A DNA stretch of 64,000 bases, taken from positions 124,001 through 188,000 of the forward strand of contig JAPXLN010000001.1 in the NCBI GenBank assembly GCA_033809515.1, written 5' to 3'. The stretch comes from JAPXLN01 sp033809515 (GTDB taxonomy: Bacteria; Bacillota; Sulfobacillia; Fermentithermobacillales; Fermentithermobacillaceae). Every line of letters begins with the position of its first letter. Within the stretch, counting starts at the first letter, position 1. A program made the position numbers and the translations under genes. The notes beneath the pieces were generated by a model. It saw nothing but the letters and a program-made list of their open reading frames with translations. It was not told the DNA's origin and searched no databases. Positions 27,570-35,656 of this stretch are shown here, piece after piece.

Positions 27570-29906
27570 TCACGCCGGGCGCACTTCTCTGACAGTAAAA
27601 GCTTCTATGATGTCGCCTGGTTTGATATCCTGGAACCGGTCCAGCCCAATTCCGCATTCGTAACCCTGAGCCACCTCAGACACGTCATCCTTGAACCTCT
27701 TCAGGGATGCCATCTTGCCCTCATAGACAATGATCCCGTCGCGAAGCAACCTTACTTTAGCCGAACGAGTGACCTTACCATCGATGACATAGCAACCTGC
27801 AACAGTACCCATTCTGGGCACCTGGAAAATACGGCGGACCTCAGCCCGTCCAAGCACGACCTCTTCGACCTTAGGCTTGATCAGTCCCTTGAGCAGAGCC
27901 TCAATGTCATCCAGAAGGTCGTAGATGACTCTGTAGGTTCGTATCTCAACGTGGTCTGTATCTGCCAAGCTCTGAGCGCTGCCAACTGGCCTGGCATTAA
28001 ACCCGAGTATCTTAGCGTCTGACGCTTTGGCGAGCATGACATCTGACTCAGTGATGGCGCCCACTCCTGAATGGATGAGCACAAGCTCGACTTCCCCGCC
28101 TTCCAGTTTCCTTAGAGCTTGCACTATGGCTTCAAGGGAACCCTGGACGTCGCTCTTCACAATGAGCTTGAGCTGGCGCTTGTCACCTTCGCTTCTTTTC
28201 TTGAAAAGTTCCTCAAGAGTCATGCGATGAGTGGCGCCTAACTCCTCTGCACGTCTCTCATCTCTTCTCTGCTGTGTAAGATCCTTGGCCATTTTCTCGT
28301 CTTCCACCACAAGGAACTGGTCTCCTGCTTGAGGCAGTCCCTCCATGCCTACGATTTCAACGGGAGTAGCCGGTCCTGCCTTCCTGACCCTCTTTCCCCG
28401 GGCATCATGCATAGCGCGAATCCGGCCCCAGGTTGTGTCAGTGATTAACACGTCGCCAACCCTCAACACTCCTGATTTTATTATGGCCGTTGCCACAGGA
28501 CCTCTACCCTTATCCATGAGAGACTCTATTATGATCCCCCGGGCCTTTCTTGTGGGATCCATCTTGATCTCTTGCATCTCTGACACAAGGAGAATCATCT
28601 CCAGCAGGGTATCCAGACCCTGCCCTGTTCTGGCTGATACTTCCACAACAATGGCATCGCCGCCCCATTCTTCGGGGGTCAGACCTGCTTCAGCCAGCTG
28701 TTGCTTGACCCGGTCAGGCTTAACTCCCGGCTTATCCATTTTGTTCAGGGCGACCACAATAGGAACTCCGGCTGCTTTAGCATGGTTGATCGCCTCAATG
28801 GTCTGGGGCATTACCCCGTCATCGGCAGCAACCACCAGAACTGCAACATCAGTAGCTTGCGCTCCTCTTGCCCGCATGGCAGTAAACGCTTCATGCCCCG
28901 GGGTATCCAGGAAAATAATCCGGCTCCCATCCCGGTCTACTACAGACGCCCCAATATGCTGGGTGATCCCTCCGGCTTCTCTCTCGGTGATGTTGGTGTC
29001 CCTCATGGCATCAAGCAGAGATGTCTTTCCGTGATCCACATGGCCCATGACAGTTACCACAGGTGGCCTGGGCACCGAGGCCTCTGGATCATCAGGCCGA
29101 TCAAGCTCCTCGGCAATCAGTTCCTCGGTGGTTCTCTCAGGTTCCTTGACCGTAACAACGCACCCAAGTTTCTCGGCCACCTTTACAGCTATCTCAGGCG
29201 GAACGCTTTGGTTAATGCTTATCAACACCCCAAGGCTCATAAGGGTCCGCAAAACGTTTGCCACAGGCATTCCTACCAACGTTGCCAGTTCTCGAACAGG
29301 CGTGGACCCTTGAATGACCACCCTGCGAGCTCCTGTTGCAGCCTGACCGCTTGACCGGCTGTCACCTTTCCCTCTGGGTCTTCTGCCTGGCTGTTGTGCA
29401 CCGGAGCGGCCTCTACCCCGCCGCTCTCCTTGCCCCTGCCCCGAAGGTCTTTGTCCCTGGAATCTTTGCCCTGTGGAACTCTGACCTGGCGACCGCTGCC
29501 CGGAAGAGCGCTGCCCGGAAGGCTGCTGCCCGGAAGGGCGCTGCCCGGAAGGGCGCTGCCCGGAAGGCTGCTGCCCGGAAGGGCGCTGCCCGGAAGGGCG
29601 CTGCCCGGAAGGCCGCTGCCCGGAAGGCTGCTGCCCGGAAGGCTGCTGCCCGGAAGGCTGCTGCCCCGTCTCACTGATATTTCGCTGATCTTGATTCCGG
29701 CGACTACCGGCATCCTTCTGCACTTGAGCTTGTTGCGGAGCTTGCTTCGGGGCAAATCTCTTCGACAAAGCTTGCCTGGCATTATCATCAAGGGTTGCCA
29801 TATGGTTCTTGACAGGCAAACCCATTTCATTTAGTGCGGATATCACGACCTTGGAGTCAACTCCCAGATCCTTTGCAAGTTCGTAGACGCGAACTCGGTT
29901 CGCCAT
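27570..29906 (-). CDS. infB: translation initiation factor IF-2
   Basis: GTPase that brings fMet-tRNA to the 30S subunit. 778 aa from the ATG at 29906 (GAGGAGGTG site just upstream). Order: IF2-N domain (VRVYELAKDLGVDSKVVISALNEMG), a disordered basic/Gln-rich linker (about 60-180) made largely of a five-residue tandem repeat, a second IF2-N (VRELATLVGMPVANVLRTL), the G domain (VMGHVDHGKTSLLDAM, DTPGHEAF, NKMDKP), then domains II-IV. The linker repeat is described separately. Confidence 0.97.
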   Translation of the reverse strand: MANRVRVYELAKDLGVDSKVVISALNEMGLPVKNHMATLDDNARQALSKRFAPKQAPQQAQVQKDAGSRRNQDQRNISETGQQPSGQQPSGQQPSGQRPSGQRPSGQRPSGQQPSGQRPSGQRPSGQQPSGQRSSGQRSPGQSSTGQRFQGQRPSGQGQGERRGRGRSGAQQPGRRPRGKGDSRSSGQAATGARRVVIQGSTPVRELATLVGMPVANVLRTLMSLGVLISINQSVPPEIAVKVAEKLGCVVTVKEPERTTEELIAEELDRPDDPEASVPRPPVVTVMGHVDHGKTSLLDAMRDTNITEREAGGITQHIGASVVDRDGSRIIFLDTPGHEAFTAMRARGAQATDVAVLVVAADDGVMPQTIEAINHAKAAGVPIVVALNKMDKPGVKPDRVKQQLAEAGLTPEEWGGDAIVVEVSARTGQGLDTLLEMILLVSEMQEIKMDPTRKARGIIIESLMDKGRGPVATAIIKSGVLRVGDVLITDTTWGRIRAMHDARGKRVRKAGPATPVEIVGMEGLPQAGDQFLVVEDEKMAKDLTQQRRDERRAEELGATHRMTLEELFKKRSEGDKRQLKLIVKSDVQGSLEAIVQALRKLEGGEVELVLIHSGVGAITESDVMLAKASDAKILGFNARPVGSAQSLADTDHVEIRTYRVIYDLLDDIEALLKGLIKPKVEEVVLGRAEVRRIFQVPRMGTVAGCYVIDGKVTRSAKVRLLRDGIIVYEGKMASLKRFKDDVSEVAQGYECGIGLDRFQDIKPGDIIEAFTVREVRPA
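29484..29663 (-). repeat. in-frame 15-bp tandem repeat in infB linker
   Basis: Twelve consecutive 15-bp units encode (Q-Q/R-P-S-G) repeats, ten of them strict, the last two slightly degenerate. Units differ mainly at the Gln/Arg codon (CAG/CGC). The unit length is a multiple of three, so copy changes keep the frame. Confidence 0.9.
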
Positions 29907-29920
29907 CCACAATCACCTCC

Positions 29921-30211
29921 TCATAGTGATTCAGTCCCCTTTAACACATTAATCTCCTCAATCCGCTCCTTCAGTGACTCAAAAATCAAAGGAGGGGGGA
30001 CAACCTCCAGAACTTTCTCCAAACGTTTGCCCTTTCTGAGCTTCTCAAGACAATCCATGCTGGGGCATACGTAAGCGCCTCGTCCGGGTTTCTTGCCTGA
30101 AGGGTCTATCTCCACCGAACCCTGAGGAGTTCGGATGATCCTTATCATGTCTCTCTTAGGTCTCACATTCTGGCATCCCAGGCAAGTTCTTTGAGGCAAT
30201 CTTCTGGGCAT
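29921..30211 (-). CDS. rnpM: RNase P modulator RnpM (YlxR)
   Basis: 96 aa YlxR-family nucleic-acid-binding protein, reported in Bacillus to bind RNase P RNA. Signature: PQRTCLGCQNVRPKRDMIRIIR at the N-terminus, with GRGAYVCPSMDCLEKLRKGKRLEKVL in the middle. The ATG at 30211 is chosen because GGAGGTGG stands directly before it. Its place between nusA and infB is the conserved one. No ribosomal L7Ae-like (ylxQ) gene follows; infB comes immediately. Confidence 0.9.
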   Translation of the reverse strand: MPRRLPQRTCLGCQNVRPKRDMIRIIRTPQGSVEIDPSGKKPGRGAYVCPSMDCLEKLRKGKRLEKVLEVVPPPLIFESLKERIEEINVLKGTESL

Positions 30212-30297
30212 TGTCTCCACCTCCTTTTGATTTACATCAAATAGCTACCTCCTCCAGCTTACACCCTAACCATTTCCCTAACATTATAGTGGCGAGC

Positions 30298-31326
30298 TTA
30301 GCCCCTGTCTGATTTTATGTCAACTTTCAAACCTGTCAGTCTGGCCGCAAGCCGGGCGTTCTGACCATCGCGGCCGATGGCCAGCGATAGCTGGTGATCC
30401 GGAACCGTAACTCTGGCCACTCTCTCTTGCTGATTGACATCAACCCTAATCACTTTGGCAGGACTAAGCGCATTGGCCACGAAAACCTGGGGGGTTTGGT
30501 CCCATTCGATTATGTCTATGCGCTCGCCCCGGAGCTCCTGAACGATTGCCTGAACCCGGCTTCCCCTGGCCCCAACACAAGCTCCCAGAGCGTCAACTTC
30601 CGGCAAATTGGCCTTCACGGCCACCTTGGATCGTTGACCGGCCTCCCTGGCAATGCCTCTGATCTCAACAATGCCATCTCTTATCTCCGGTACCTCAAGC
30701 TCAAGAAGGCGCTTTAGGAGTCCGGGATGGGTCCGCGACAGCATAATCTGTGGTCCCCGGGGCATTTTCCGGACCTCTACAACGTAGGCCTTGAGCCGAT
30801 CCCTTTCTCTGTATCTCTCGCTTTTTACCTGCTCTCTGGGCATAAGAAAGCCTTCCGCCCGCCCCAGGTCGATAATGGCCACTCCGCGATCCATGCGCAC
30901 GACCTGCCCGGTAACCACGTCGCCTTCCCTTTCGGCAAACTCCTCATAGATCATGCCACGCTCTTTTTCCCTGAGCTTCTGCATGACCACCTGCTTGGCG
31001 GTCTGCGCGGCAATCCTCCCAAACCCCTGGGCTGGAATCTCCTCCTCAACCGTGTCACCGACACTGTAACCAGGACGTATAGCCCAAGCTTCTTCAAGAG
31101 ATATCTCCTTTTGGGGATCCTCGACCGTCTCTACCACCTGGCGGCGGGAGAGTACCCGTATGGCGCCTGAAGAACCGTCAAAATGGACCCTTACGTTCTC
31201 CGCGGTCCCAAAATGCTTTCTGTACGCCGAAAGCAAGGCCGCCTCTAACGCTTCCACCAGATCACCGACAGAGATACCGCGTTCCCGTTCCAGTTGGCTA
31301 AGTGCAACCAGAATATCACCGTTCAA
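30298..31326 (-). CDS. nusA: transcription termination/antitermination factor NusA
   Basis: Binds RNA polymerase and affects pausing, termination and antitermination. Domains: N-terminal polymerase-binding region, S1 (DVVTGQVVRMDRGVAIIDLGRAEGFLP-like), KH1 and KH2 (VGARGSRVQAIVQELRGERIDIIEW; LSLAIGRDGQNARLAARLTG). The TTG at 31326 is preferred: a GGGAGG lies eight bases upstream, and this gives 342 aa, the Bacillota length. It overlaps the end of rimP by 11 bases, so the genes are coupled. First large gene after a leader containing a terminator-like hairpin. Confidence 0.95.
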   Translation of the reverse strand: MNGDILVALSQLERERGISVGDLVEALEAALLSAYRKHFGTAENVRVHFDGSSGAIRVLSRRQVVETVEDPQKEISLEEAWAIRPGYSVGDTVEEEIPAQGFGRIAAQTAKQVVMQKLREKERGMIYEEFAEREGDVVTGQVVRMDRGVAIIDLGRAEGFLMPREQVKSERYRERDRLKAYVVEVRKMPRGPQIMLSRTHPGLLKRLLELEVPEIRDGIVEIRGIAREAGQRSKVAVKANLPEVDALGACVGARGSRVQAIVQELRGERIDIIEWDQTPQVFVANALSPAKVIRVDVNQQERVARVTVPDHQLSLAIGRDGQNARLAARLTGLKVDIKSDRG

Positions 31327-31837
31327 TCCTCCCGCCTCCCTTCTCCATAGCCGGACTTTTCTCATCATAGAGCAACTTCACTTTGCTTACGTTGGCCCTG
31401 TCAAAAACCAGGTTGCCCTCTTCAGCTGCAAGAGCTACAGCGCCGCCTAAGGCCCCGGGCAAGTTCGCCAACCCGTCAAGATATCCGCGAAATGTTCTCT
31501 TGCCGTCCACAGGGCGAAACAGGTTCACCTGGCAAAGCCGCCCCCTGAACAGGTCAAACTCATGATCCCTTCTGAGAACCCTCTCTAGGCCAGGCGATGA
31601 AACTTCAAGGGTGTAACTTCCCGGAACCGGGTCCTCACGGTCCAGGTAGTCACCGCAGACGCTTTGCACCCGGACACAATCGTCCAAAGACACCCCTTCC
31701 GAGCTATATATACAGATCCTTATGACCGGAAGTTTGCCCTGTGACGTAGACTCAACGTCCAGTAGTCTCACTCCAGCTTGTTCTACTAAAGGCTCCAGTT
31801 CAAGGAACAGCTTATCCTCAATTGCGCGAGTCCGCAC
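31316..31837 (-). CDS. rimP: ribosome maturation factor RimP
   Basis: 30S assembly factor. Motifs: LFLELEPLVEQAGVRLLDVES, EGVSLDDCVRVQSVCGDYLD, GSYTLEVSSPGLERVLRRDHEF. From the GTG at 31837 (GAGGTG six bases before it) the protein is 173 aa, somewhat longer than the usual 150 because of a basic/Gly C-terminal tail. The longest frame would start at 31888, inside the leader hairpin, and is unlikely. First gene of the nusA-infB operon. Confidence 0.9.
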   Translation of the reverse strand: MRTRAIEDKLFLELEPLVEQAGVRLLDVESTSQGKLPVIRICIYSSEGVSLDDCVRVQSVCGDYLDREDPVPGSYTLEVSSPGLERVLRRDHEFDLFRGRLCQVNLFRPVDGKRTFRGYLDGLANLPGALGGAVALAAEEGNLVFDRANVSKVKLLYDEKSPAMEKGGGRIER

Positions 31838-31886
31838 CTTGCTCACCTCAATGCCGGTCTGGGTTCGGTATTGCATGAAAACATAC

Positions 31887-31913
31887 AAAAAGTGGGTTCC
31901 GGCTCAAACCCAC
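31887..31913 (-). terminator. intrinsic terminator in the rimP-nusA-infB leader (attenuator candidate)
   Basis: Minus strand stem GTGGGTT (31907-31913) / AACCCAC (31892-31898), 8-nt loop, followed at once by five T's (31887-31891) and a further T-rich stretch. It lies about 40 nt after the predicted transcription start and 50 nt before the rimP start, with no gene between promoter and hairpin, so it can only act on this operon. Confidence 0.7.
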
Positions 31914-31956
31914 TCCGACGACTTCTCCTCGATGTTATGCCCCTTTGCCTAGAGAA

Positions 31957-31986
31957 AGTATAGCACAGATAGGGATACTGCCGCAA
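31957..31986 (-). promoter_or_regulatory. promoter of the rimP-nusA-infB-pnp operon
   Basis: -10 TATACT (31957-31962), 18-nt spacer, -35 TTGCGG (31981-31986) on the minus strand. It is the only good sigma-A-like site between the membrane cassette array and rimP. Confidence 0.55.
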
Positions 31987-32055
31987 TTGATGACGACTGG
32001 GCCCATGGCGGATGTCCTTTGCAGCTGTGCGCTCTCAAGATCTCCTGCAAAATGC

Positions 32056-32087
32056 ACGGGACCCGGGTTTTGAGTCCCGGGTCCCGT
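32056..32087 (-). terminator. GC-rich terminator of cassette copy 1
   Basis: 12-bp perfect stem ACGGGACCCGGG/CCCGGGTCCCGT with an 8-nt loop after the copy-1 D gene. The same hairpin follows D in copies 2 and 3. A second hairpin (GTTGGATAC/GTATCCCAAC) lies between it and the D stop. The left flank differs from copy 3, so the hairpin marks the edge of the repeat; here the T-run after the stem is lost. Confidence 0.7.
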
Positions 32088-32127
32088 TTGAAAACTCGTT
32101 GGGATACTACCAAGTATCCAACATGAA

Positions 32128-32739
32128 TCAGGCCTTTATCTTCAACCAGTCAGTCAGCAAGAAACTCAAGCGACCAAGGAACAAGGAAATTCGACCCTGA
32201 ATCGTGTTTGCAAAAGCTGCTCCAAATCTGAGCATCATGAAATAACGCCCTATCTTGCCACATGTGGCAATTGTCTTCGACTCTTTGCCCACTGTGAAGA
32301 AGAAGTACATCATGGCACAAACCCAGATTGCGAAGAACAGCAAGTCGTCGAATTTCTTAAGATTGACCATTGTATCTGCCAGCTGTACTATTGTCGACCT
32401 GTATCCTCGTGCAAGATCGTATCCCAGATCCCATCCCATTGACAGACAGATAGGATACGATGAAAGCCACCCGTATTTCCCATCCCAAAAGTATCTGGTG
32501 TAATACATGAGACCGATTGGTACCAAAAGGACAAACCACCAGCGACCGTCTTCGATGACGTGGGTCTTAGTATACGGAATCAACGTCTGATGTATGCTCA
32601 TGGTTACACCATGACCCACGGCAAGGCCCACAAAAGTATGCTCAGCAAACCGGTACCAAGGATTCTCTTTCACCAGGTACGAGTAAACCCCAAGAGTCAG
32701 GAAAGCCGCCAGCCATATTTGAGGCCTAGTCCATTCCAC
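32128..32739 (-). CDS. cassette gene D, copy 1: polytopic membrane protein, unknown function
   Basis: 203 aa, GTG start with GAGGTG seven bases upstream. About five hydrophobic segments: 8-21, 33-50, 66-82 (WWFVLLVPIGLMYYT), 92-108 and 131-151 (DLLFFAIWVCAMMYFFFTVG). An aromatic-rich motif ENPWYRFAEHTFVGLAVGHG follows segment 1. The last 40 residues are amphipathic and basic. The copy-3 protein is identical by translation, and copy 2 is clearly homologous. Fourth gene of the cassette; I do not recognise a family. No enzymatic motif is visible. Confidence 0.8.
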   Translation of the reverse strand: MEWTRPQIWLAAFLTLGVYSYLVKENPWYRFAEHTFVGLAVGHGVTMSIHQTLIPYTKTHVIEDGRWWFVLLVPIGLMYYTRYFWDGKYGWLSSYPICLSMGWDLGYDLARGYRSTIVQLADTMVNLKKFDDLLFFAIWVCAMMYFFFTVGKESKTIATCGKIGRYFMMLRFGAAFANTIQGRISLFLGRLSFLLTDWLKIKA

Positions 32740-32786
32740 GAAAGTTCACCTCGCTTTCCTTTCCAATCCCAAGTAATAAGTCCGGC

Positions 32787-33629
32787 CTAGACGGCACTTC
32801 CCCTGCTTTTTTGCTTCAGGAAGAACGACACGTTACCCAGTATGATAAGGATGATGATTATCAAATGGCCCAGGCTTTGCGCATCCATAAGCACTGTTGC
32901 TTCGCTCGGACGGTTAAGAAGCTTCTCATACTGAGCGGCCCCACTCAAACCCACCATCATGCCCTTAATCTGACCTGATCTCAAAACCGACTGAAGGCCT
33001 GATGCCTGGACAGCTGCAGCACCAACATAGATATCATGTTCGGCCCAGTTGATCAGGTAGGTGCCTACGCCAGGGCTTCCGCTGTCAAACCCAAGGAACC
33101 CCTTGGAGGTTTCAACATCCCACTTCTTGACCCTTTCCATCAGAGGCAGGGTCGAAAAGTGATTTCCCCAGAAGTCCGTGTTGCCGCAAGTCTTCCAGAA
33201 ATCCTCCCGCATTTCACGCCAGATCATAGACTTGTATCCCACAAAGACCCAGTCAACACCGTACTCGGCGTTGTACCCGTCTGCCTTGGCCTGCTCCGCC
33301 ACTTTCTTGCATACGTCAGCAGCTATCATAGCTCCGGAACTCCACTGAGATATGTTGATTACCTTAACGTCCTTTTTCATGCAATGGTAGAACCAGGCCG
33401 CAAGCTGTGGGTTCAGCTCTGACGAAGAACCGCCGCCGTAGGCTGAGTCGAAGAATACGATGTCACCCGGGTTGCTATTCTCAATCCAATCGAATATGAC
33501 CCTCGTTGACTGATCGACCACTATGGGCATGCCAATAGGCTTGAGAACCGGGATTACCAGGGCCAGCGCCATGAGAAGATACACAATGCGGGGGTTGATA
33601 TCTTCAAATCTCTCGAAGAACTGTCTCAT
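32787..33629 (-). CDS. cassette gene C, copy 1: membrane-anchored protein, unknown function
   Basis: 280 aa, ATG preceded by GGGAGGGG. One hydrophobic segment near the N-terminus (15-33, VYLLMALALVIPVLKPIGM) and one near the C-terminus (254-272, LIIIILIILGNVSFFL) enclose a soluble domain of about 220 residues. The domain is alpha/beta in look (GDIVFFDSAYGGG, KDVKVINISQWSSGAMIA, GVDWVFVGYKS, GQIKGMMVGLSGAAQYEKLL). Two cysteine-containing stretches (YHCMKK, FWKTCGNTDFWG) are conserved in copy 2. The topology, two anchors around one domain, is shared with gene A. Function unknown. Confidence 0.8.
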   Translation of the reverse strand: MRQFFERFEDINPRIVYLLMALALVIPVLKPIGMPIVVDQSTRVIFDWIENSNPGDIVFFDSAYGGGSSSELNPQLAAWFYHCMKKDVKVINISQWSSGAMIAADVCKKVAEQAKADGYNAEYGVDWVFVGYKSMIWREMREDFWKTCGNTDFWGNHFSTLPLMERVKKWDVETSKGFLGFDSGSPGVGTYLINWAEHDIYVGAAAVQASGLQSVLRSGQIKGMMVGLSGAAQYEKLLNRPSEATVLMDAQSLGHLIIIILIILGNVSFFLKQKSRGSAV

Positions 33630-33686
33630 TTACGTTCCCCTCCCTTCACCCGAAACTGCGCTAAACTTCCAGATATGCCCGGGCCA

Positions 33687-34349
33687 TCACTGTCCCAGGT
33701 GACGCCTTTCTATTCCAAGGATTACCCTCCAGCTGCTTGCAATCTGACCGAACACTATACCAAGACTGATCGCCCGGCCAACAGCTGCCGTTGGGGTCTG
33801 CATTACCCAATCCCGTAGTCCCACAAATCCCCCTAAAGGGCCGCTGCTGCTCCATACGAACTCCCCCAGAGGAACGTTAGCCAGCATCACAACGAGGGCA
33901 ATGCCCATCATCAAAGTGGCCTCCACGTTTCTTAGCCTGAAAGCCCTGTAAGCGGCAGAGGCAATGTAGAACGCAAGAAGCGAGTACATAGTTGCGTCCA
34001 GCGTTGTAAAGACGACTTGATAGATGGAATCATACAGTGGATCCTTGTTGCTCTTCCACACACCGTACGCGGCATATCCCCAGGCGCATATAAGCGCCCA
34101 GGCACTGTATATCCAGTGTTCACGGCGCCTGCTGATGTTACCGACATGGACACGGCTGAAGTTCAGAATGCCCATGAGAAAGGCGCCGATACCCATGTAG
34201 GTCATGGCGTAGCTTATCAGTGCGCGTACTTTCAAAGTGGTGCCGGGAACCAGCAAAGCTTCCACCGGGCCAATCCACTCAAACGCCCACCGCGCTATTA
34301 TCATGATGATCATGATGATAAACGGAACTTCTCTTTTCAGCTCAGACAC
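33687..34349 (-). CDS. cassette gene B, copy 1: polytopic membrane protein, unknown function
   Basis: About 220 aa with five or six hydrophobic segments: 8-22 (PFIIMIIMIIARWAF), 46-63, 80-97, 118-135, 147-163 and 190-205. Start is uncertain. A GTG at 34349 lies inside its own GGAGGTG site. The codon eight bases after that site is CTG (34340), and the homologous codon in copy 2 is TTG, suggesting that initiation occurs there. Ends in a conserved basic ERRHL. Third from the end of the unit and closely spaced to A, so presumably one complex with A, C and D. No known family recognised. Confidence 0.78.
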   Translation of the reverse strand: MSELKREVPFIIMIIMIIARWAFEWIGPVEALLVPGTTLKVRALISYAMTYMGIGAFLMGILNFSRVHVGNISRRREHWIYSAWALICAWGYAAYGVWKSNKDPLYDSIYQVVFTTLDATMYSLLAFYIASAAYRAFRLRNVEATLMMGIALVVMLANVPLGEFVWSSSGPLGGFVGLRDWVMQTPTAAVGRAISLGIVFGQIASSWRVILGIERRHLGQ

Positions 34350-34381
34350 CTCCCTTCAGTTGCCACTGTGAAGACCAAATC

Positions 34382-35215
34382 CTAGTAATTCAGCAAAGTC
34401 TTGAGGAAGTTGTGCTCAGGAGCGAAAGTCTCAAGCAAGGTTCCGGCCACAATCATGACAAACACGGCCACACGGTAGATGTCCTGCGACACAACGCTGC
34501 CGGTGATGACTGGCTCCTTGGAGATATACGCAGCGCCGGCAAACATTTCCTCGCCGATGAGAGTGTAGTCACACGTGGCAATGAAGAACGGAGTCTGGGA
34601 AGTATTGTACTGGGCTGATACCTGGATAGCTCCTTCCAGACAACCTGCCTCAGCCAGGATAAGACACTCAGCGTAGAAGTAACCGATCAGGAACTGAGCT
34701 GCAGGCTTCTCGCGAGCGATCATACCGGCCACTCCCATAGTCCAGGCAAACTGGGTGCCTGACAGATACCTGATGTCGTCTCTGTTGAACGCATCAGGGC
34801 GTCCGGCCTCAAGAAATGCCTGCCTGACGATTTCCTGGTGTACCGCGTTGCACAGATAGCTGCTGTCGGTAACGATGATCCTGGTGTCATAGGATGCGCA
34901 CAGCTTTGCAACGTGGGCCATATACGACCAATATGCGAAGGTACCCGAACCGCCAAGCCCTTCACTGTAGTTGGTCATATGGACCGGCCGACCCATTTCC
35001 GTGGCACGTCCTACTGCCTCGTCGAAGGAATCCAGCCCGGGTATTCTGCGAATCTCCGGGAGAGGCAAACCCGCTCTTGCGCGATTTACGCCCCACCAAA
35101 TCAAGATCCCTTGAACAACGTAGAACAGACAGGCAAAGACCGCGTTCTTCTGGTTGATCACGAACCCCATCTTGTACTTAGGCGCTTCTGCCGCCAGGTA
35201 GAGCAGTTGAAACAT
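34382..35215 (-). CDS. cassette gene A, copy 1: DUF6754-like membrane protein
   Basis: 277 aa, first gene of the cassette, with GGAGGTG before the ATG. A hydrophobic segment at 24-42 and another at about 247-263 flank a domain with PGLDSFDEAVGRATEMGRPVHM, then VAKLCASYDTRIIVTDSSYL, REKPAAQFLIGYF and SKEPVITGSVVSQD. The stretch around DEAVGRATEMGRPV resembles proteins annotated as DUF6754, recalled rather than searched. Copy 3 differs by one residue (Ile20 to Val). No catalytic motif is evident. Function unknown. Confidence 0.8.
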   Translation of the reverse strand: MFQLLYLAAEAPKYKMGFVINQKNAVFACLFYVVQGILIWWGVNRARAGLPLPEIRRIPGLDSFDEAVGRATEMGRPVHMTNYSEGLGGSGTFAYWSYMAHVAKLCASYDTRIIVTDSSYLCNAVHQEIVRQAFLEAGRPDAFNRDDIRYLSGTQFAWTMGVAGMIAREKPAAQFLIGYFYAECLILAEAGCLEGAIQVSAQYNTSQTPFFIATCDYTLIGEEMFAGAAYISKEPVITGSVVSQDIYRVAVFVMIVAGTLLETFAPEHNFLKTLLNY

Positions 35216-35400
35216 TCATTTCACCTCCTTCTGCATAAGATAGGCCGGTACTCATCTGCCGTACAGAACCAGTTGGATTGGTGCATCTAGTACTCCGTTG
35301 AAAAATAAGACCAAGTTTTGTCTGCCGGTTGAACAGCCCGTGCCTTCAATGCCTCTCTATTCTACATTTTTCTAAGAATTCCTTCTGCCTTAAATTTTTT

Positions 35401-35430
35401 ATTCTACACTAAAGCGAAACTTGTCGTCAA
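35401..35430 (-). promoter_or_regulatory. promoter of cassette copy 1
   Basis: -35 TTGACG (35425-35430), 18-nt spacer, -10 TAGAAT (35401-35406). One mismatch per hexamer from the sigma-A consensus. The roughly 300-bp region 35216-35519 is homologous to 38747-39061 upstream of copy 2, including the promoter and a leader of about 180 nt. Confidence 0.75.
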
Positions 35431-35519
35431 ACCGCAAATATTGTCATATAGCCGGAGAGTCTTATTTCTCACCCTGTAAGCAGACTAACTGGCAATGCTC
35501 ACCGAAACGCAACGGAAAT

Positions 35520-35555
35520 AAACGGGACCCGGGTCTTAAGTCCCGGGTCCCGTTT
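35520..35555 (-). terminator. GC-rich terminator of cassette copy 2
   Basis: 14-bp stem AAACGGGACCCGGG / CCCGGGTCCCGTTT with loop TCTTAAGT, followed on the minus strand by a short T-rich run. The loop differs from copies 1 and 3, while the stem is identical. Confidence 0.8.
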
Positions 35556-35593
35556 AACAACTCGTTAGGATACTACCGAGTATCCAACGTGAA

Positions 35594-35624
35594 TCAGGCC
35601 TCTATCTTCAACCAGTCAGTCAGT
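35594..35624 (-). pseudogene. vestigial 3' end of a cassette gene D
   Basis: About 30 bp downstream of the copy-2 D stop, the minus strand again encodes LTDWLKIEA and a stop, matching the C-terminus of D in copies 1 and 3 (LTDWLKIKA). Similarity then continues through both hairpins. The copy-2 D gene itself ends differently (RDWIQPMFARG). Confidence 0.65.
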
Positions 35625-35656
35625 AGCGCTGCAATAGTCCTCCGTCACCGGTAAGT

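Larger units (their letters stand above)
32056..35233. repeat. 3178-bp direct repeat, copy 1
   Basis: Matches 39064-42241 at a constant offset of 7008 bp with no indel. By eye I found three differences (32184, 35158, 35198). It covers genes D, C, B and A plus the terminator. Similarity ends at the terminator hairpin on the left, and at the ribosome binding site of gene A on the right. Confidence 0.95.

Noticed and set aside
29336..29834. Plus-strand ORFs with Ala/Arg/Lys repeats opposite infB
   Set aside because: Shadows of the 15-bp infB repeat; no ribosome binding site and no family match.
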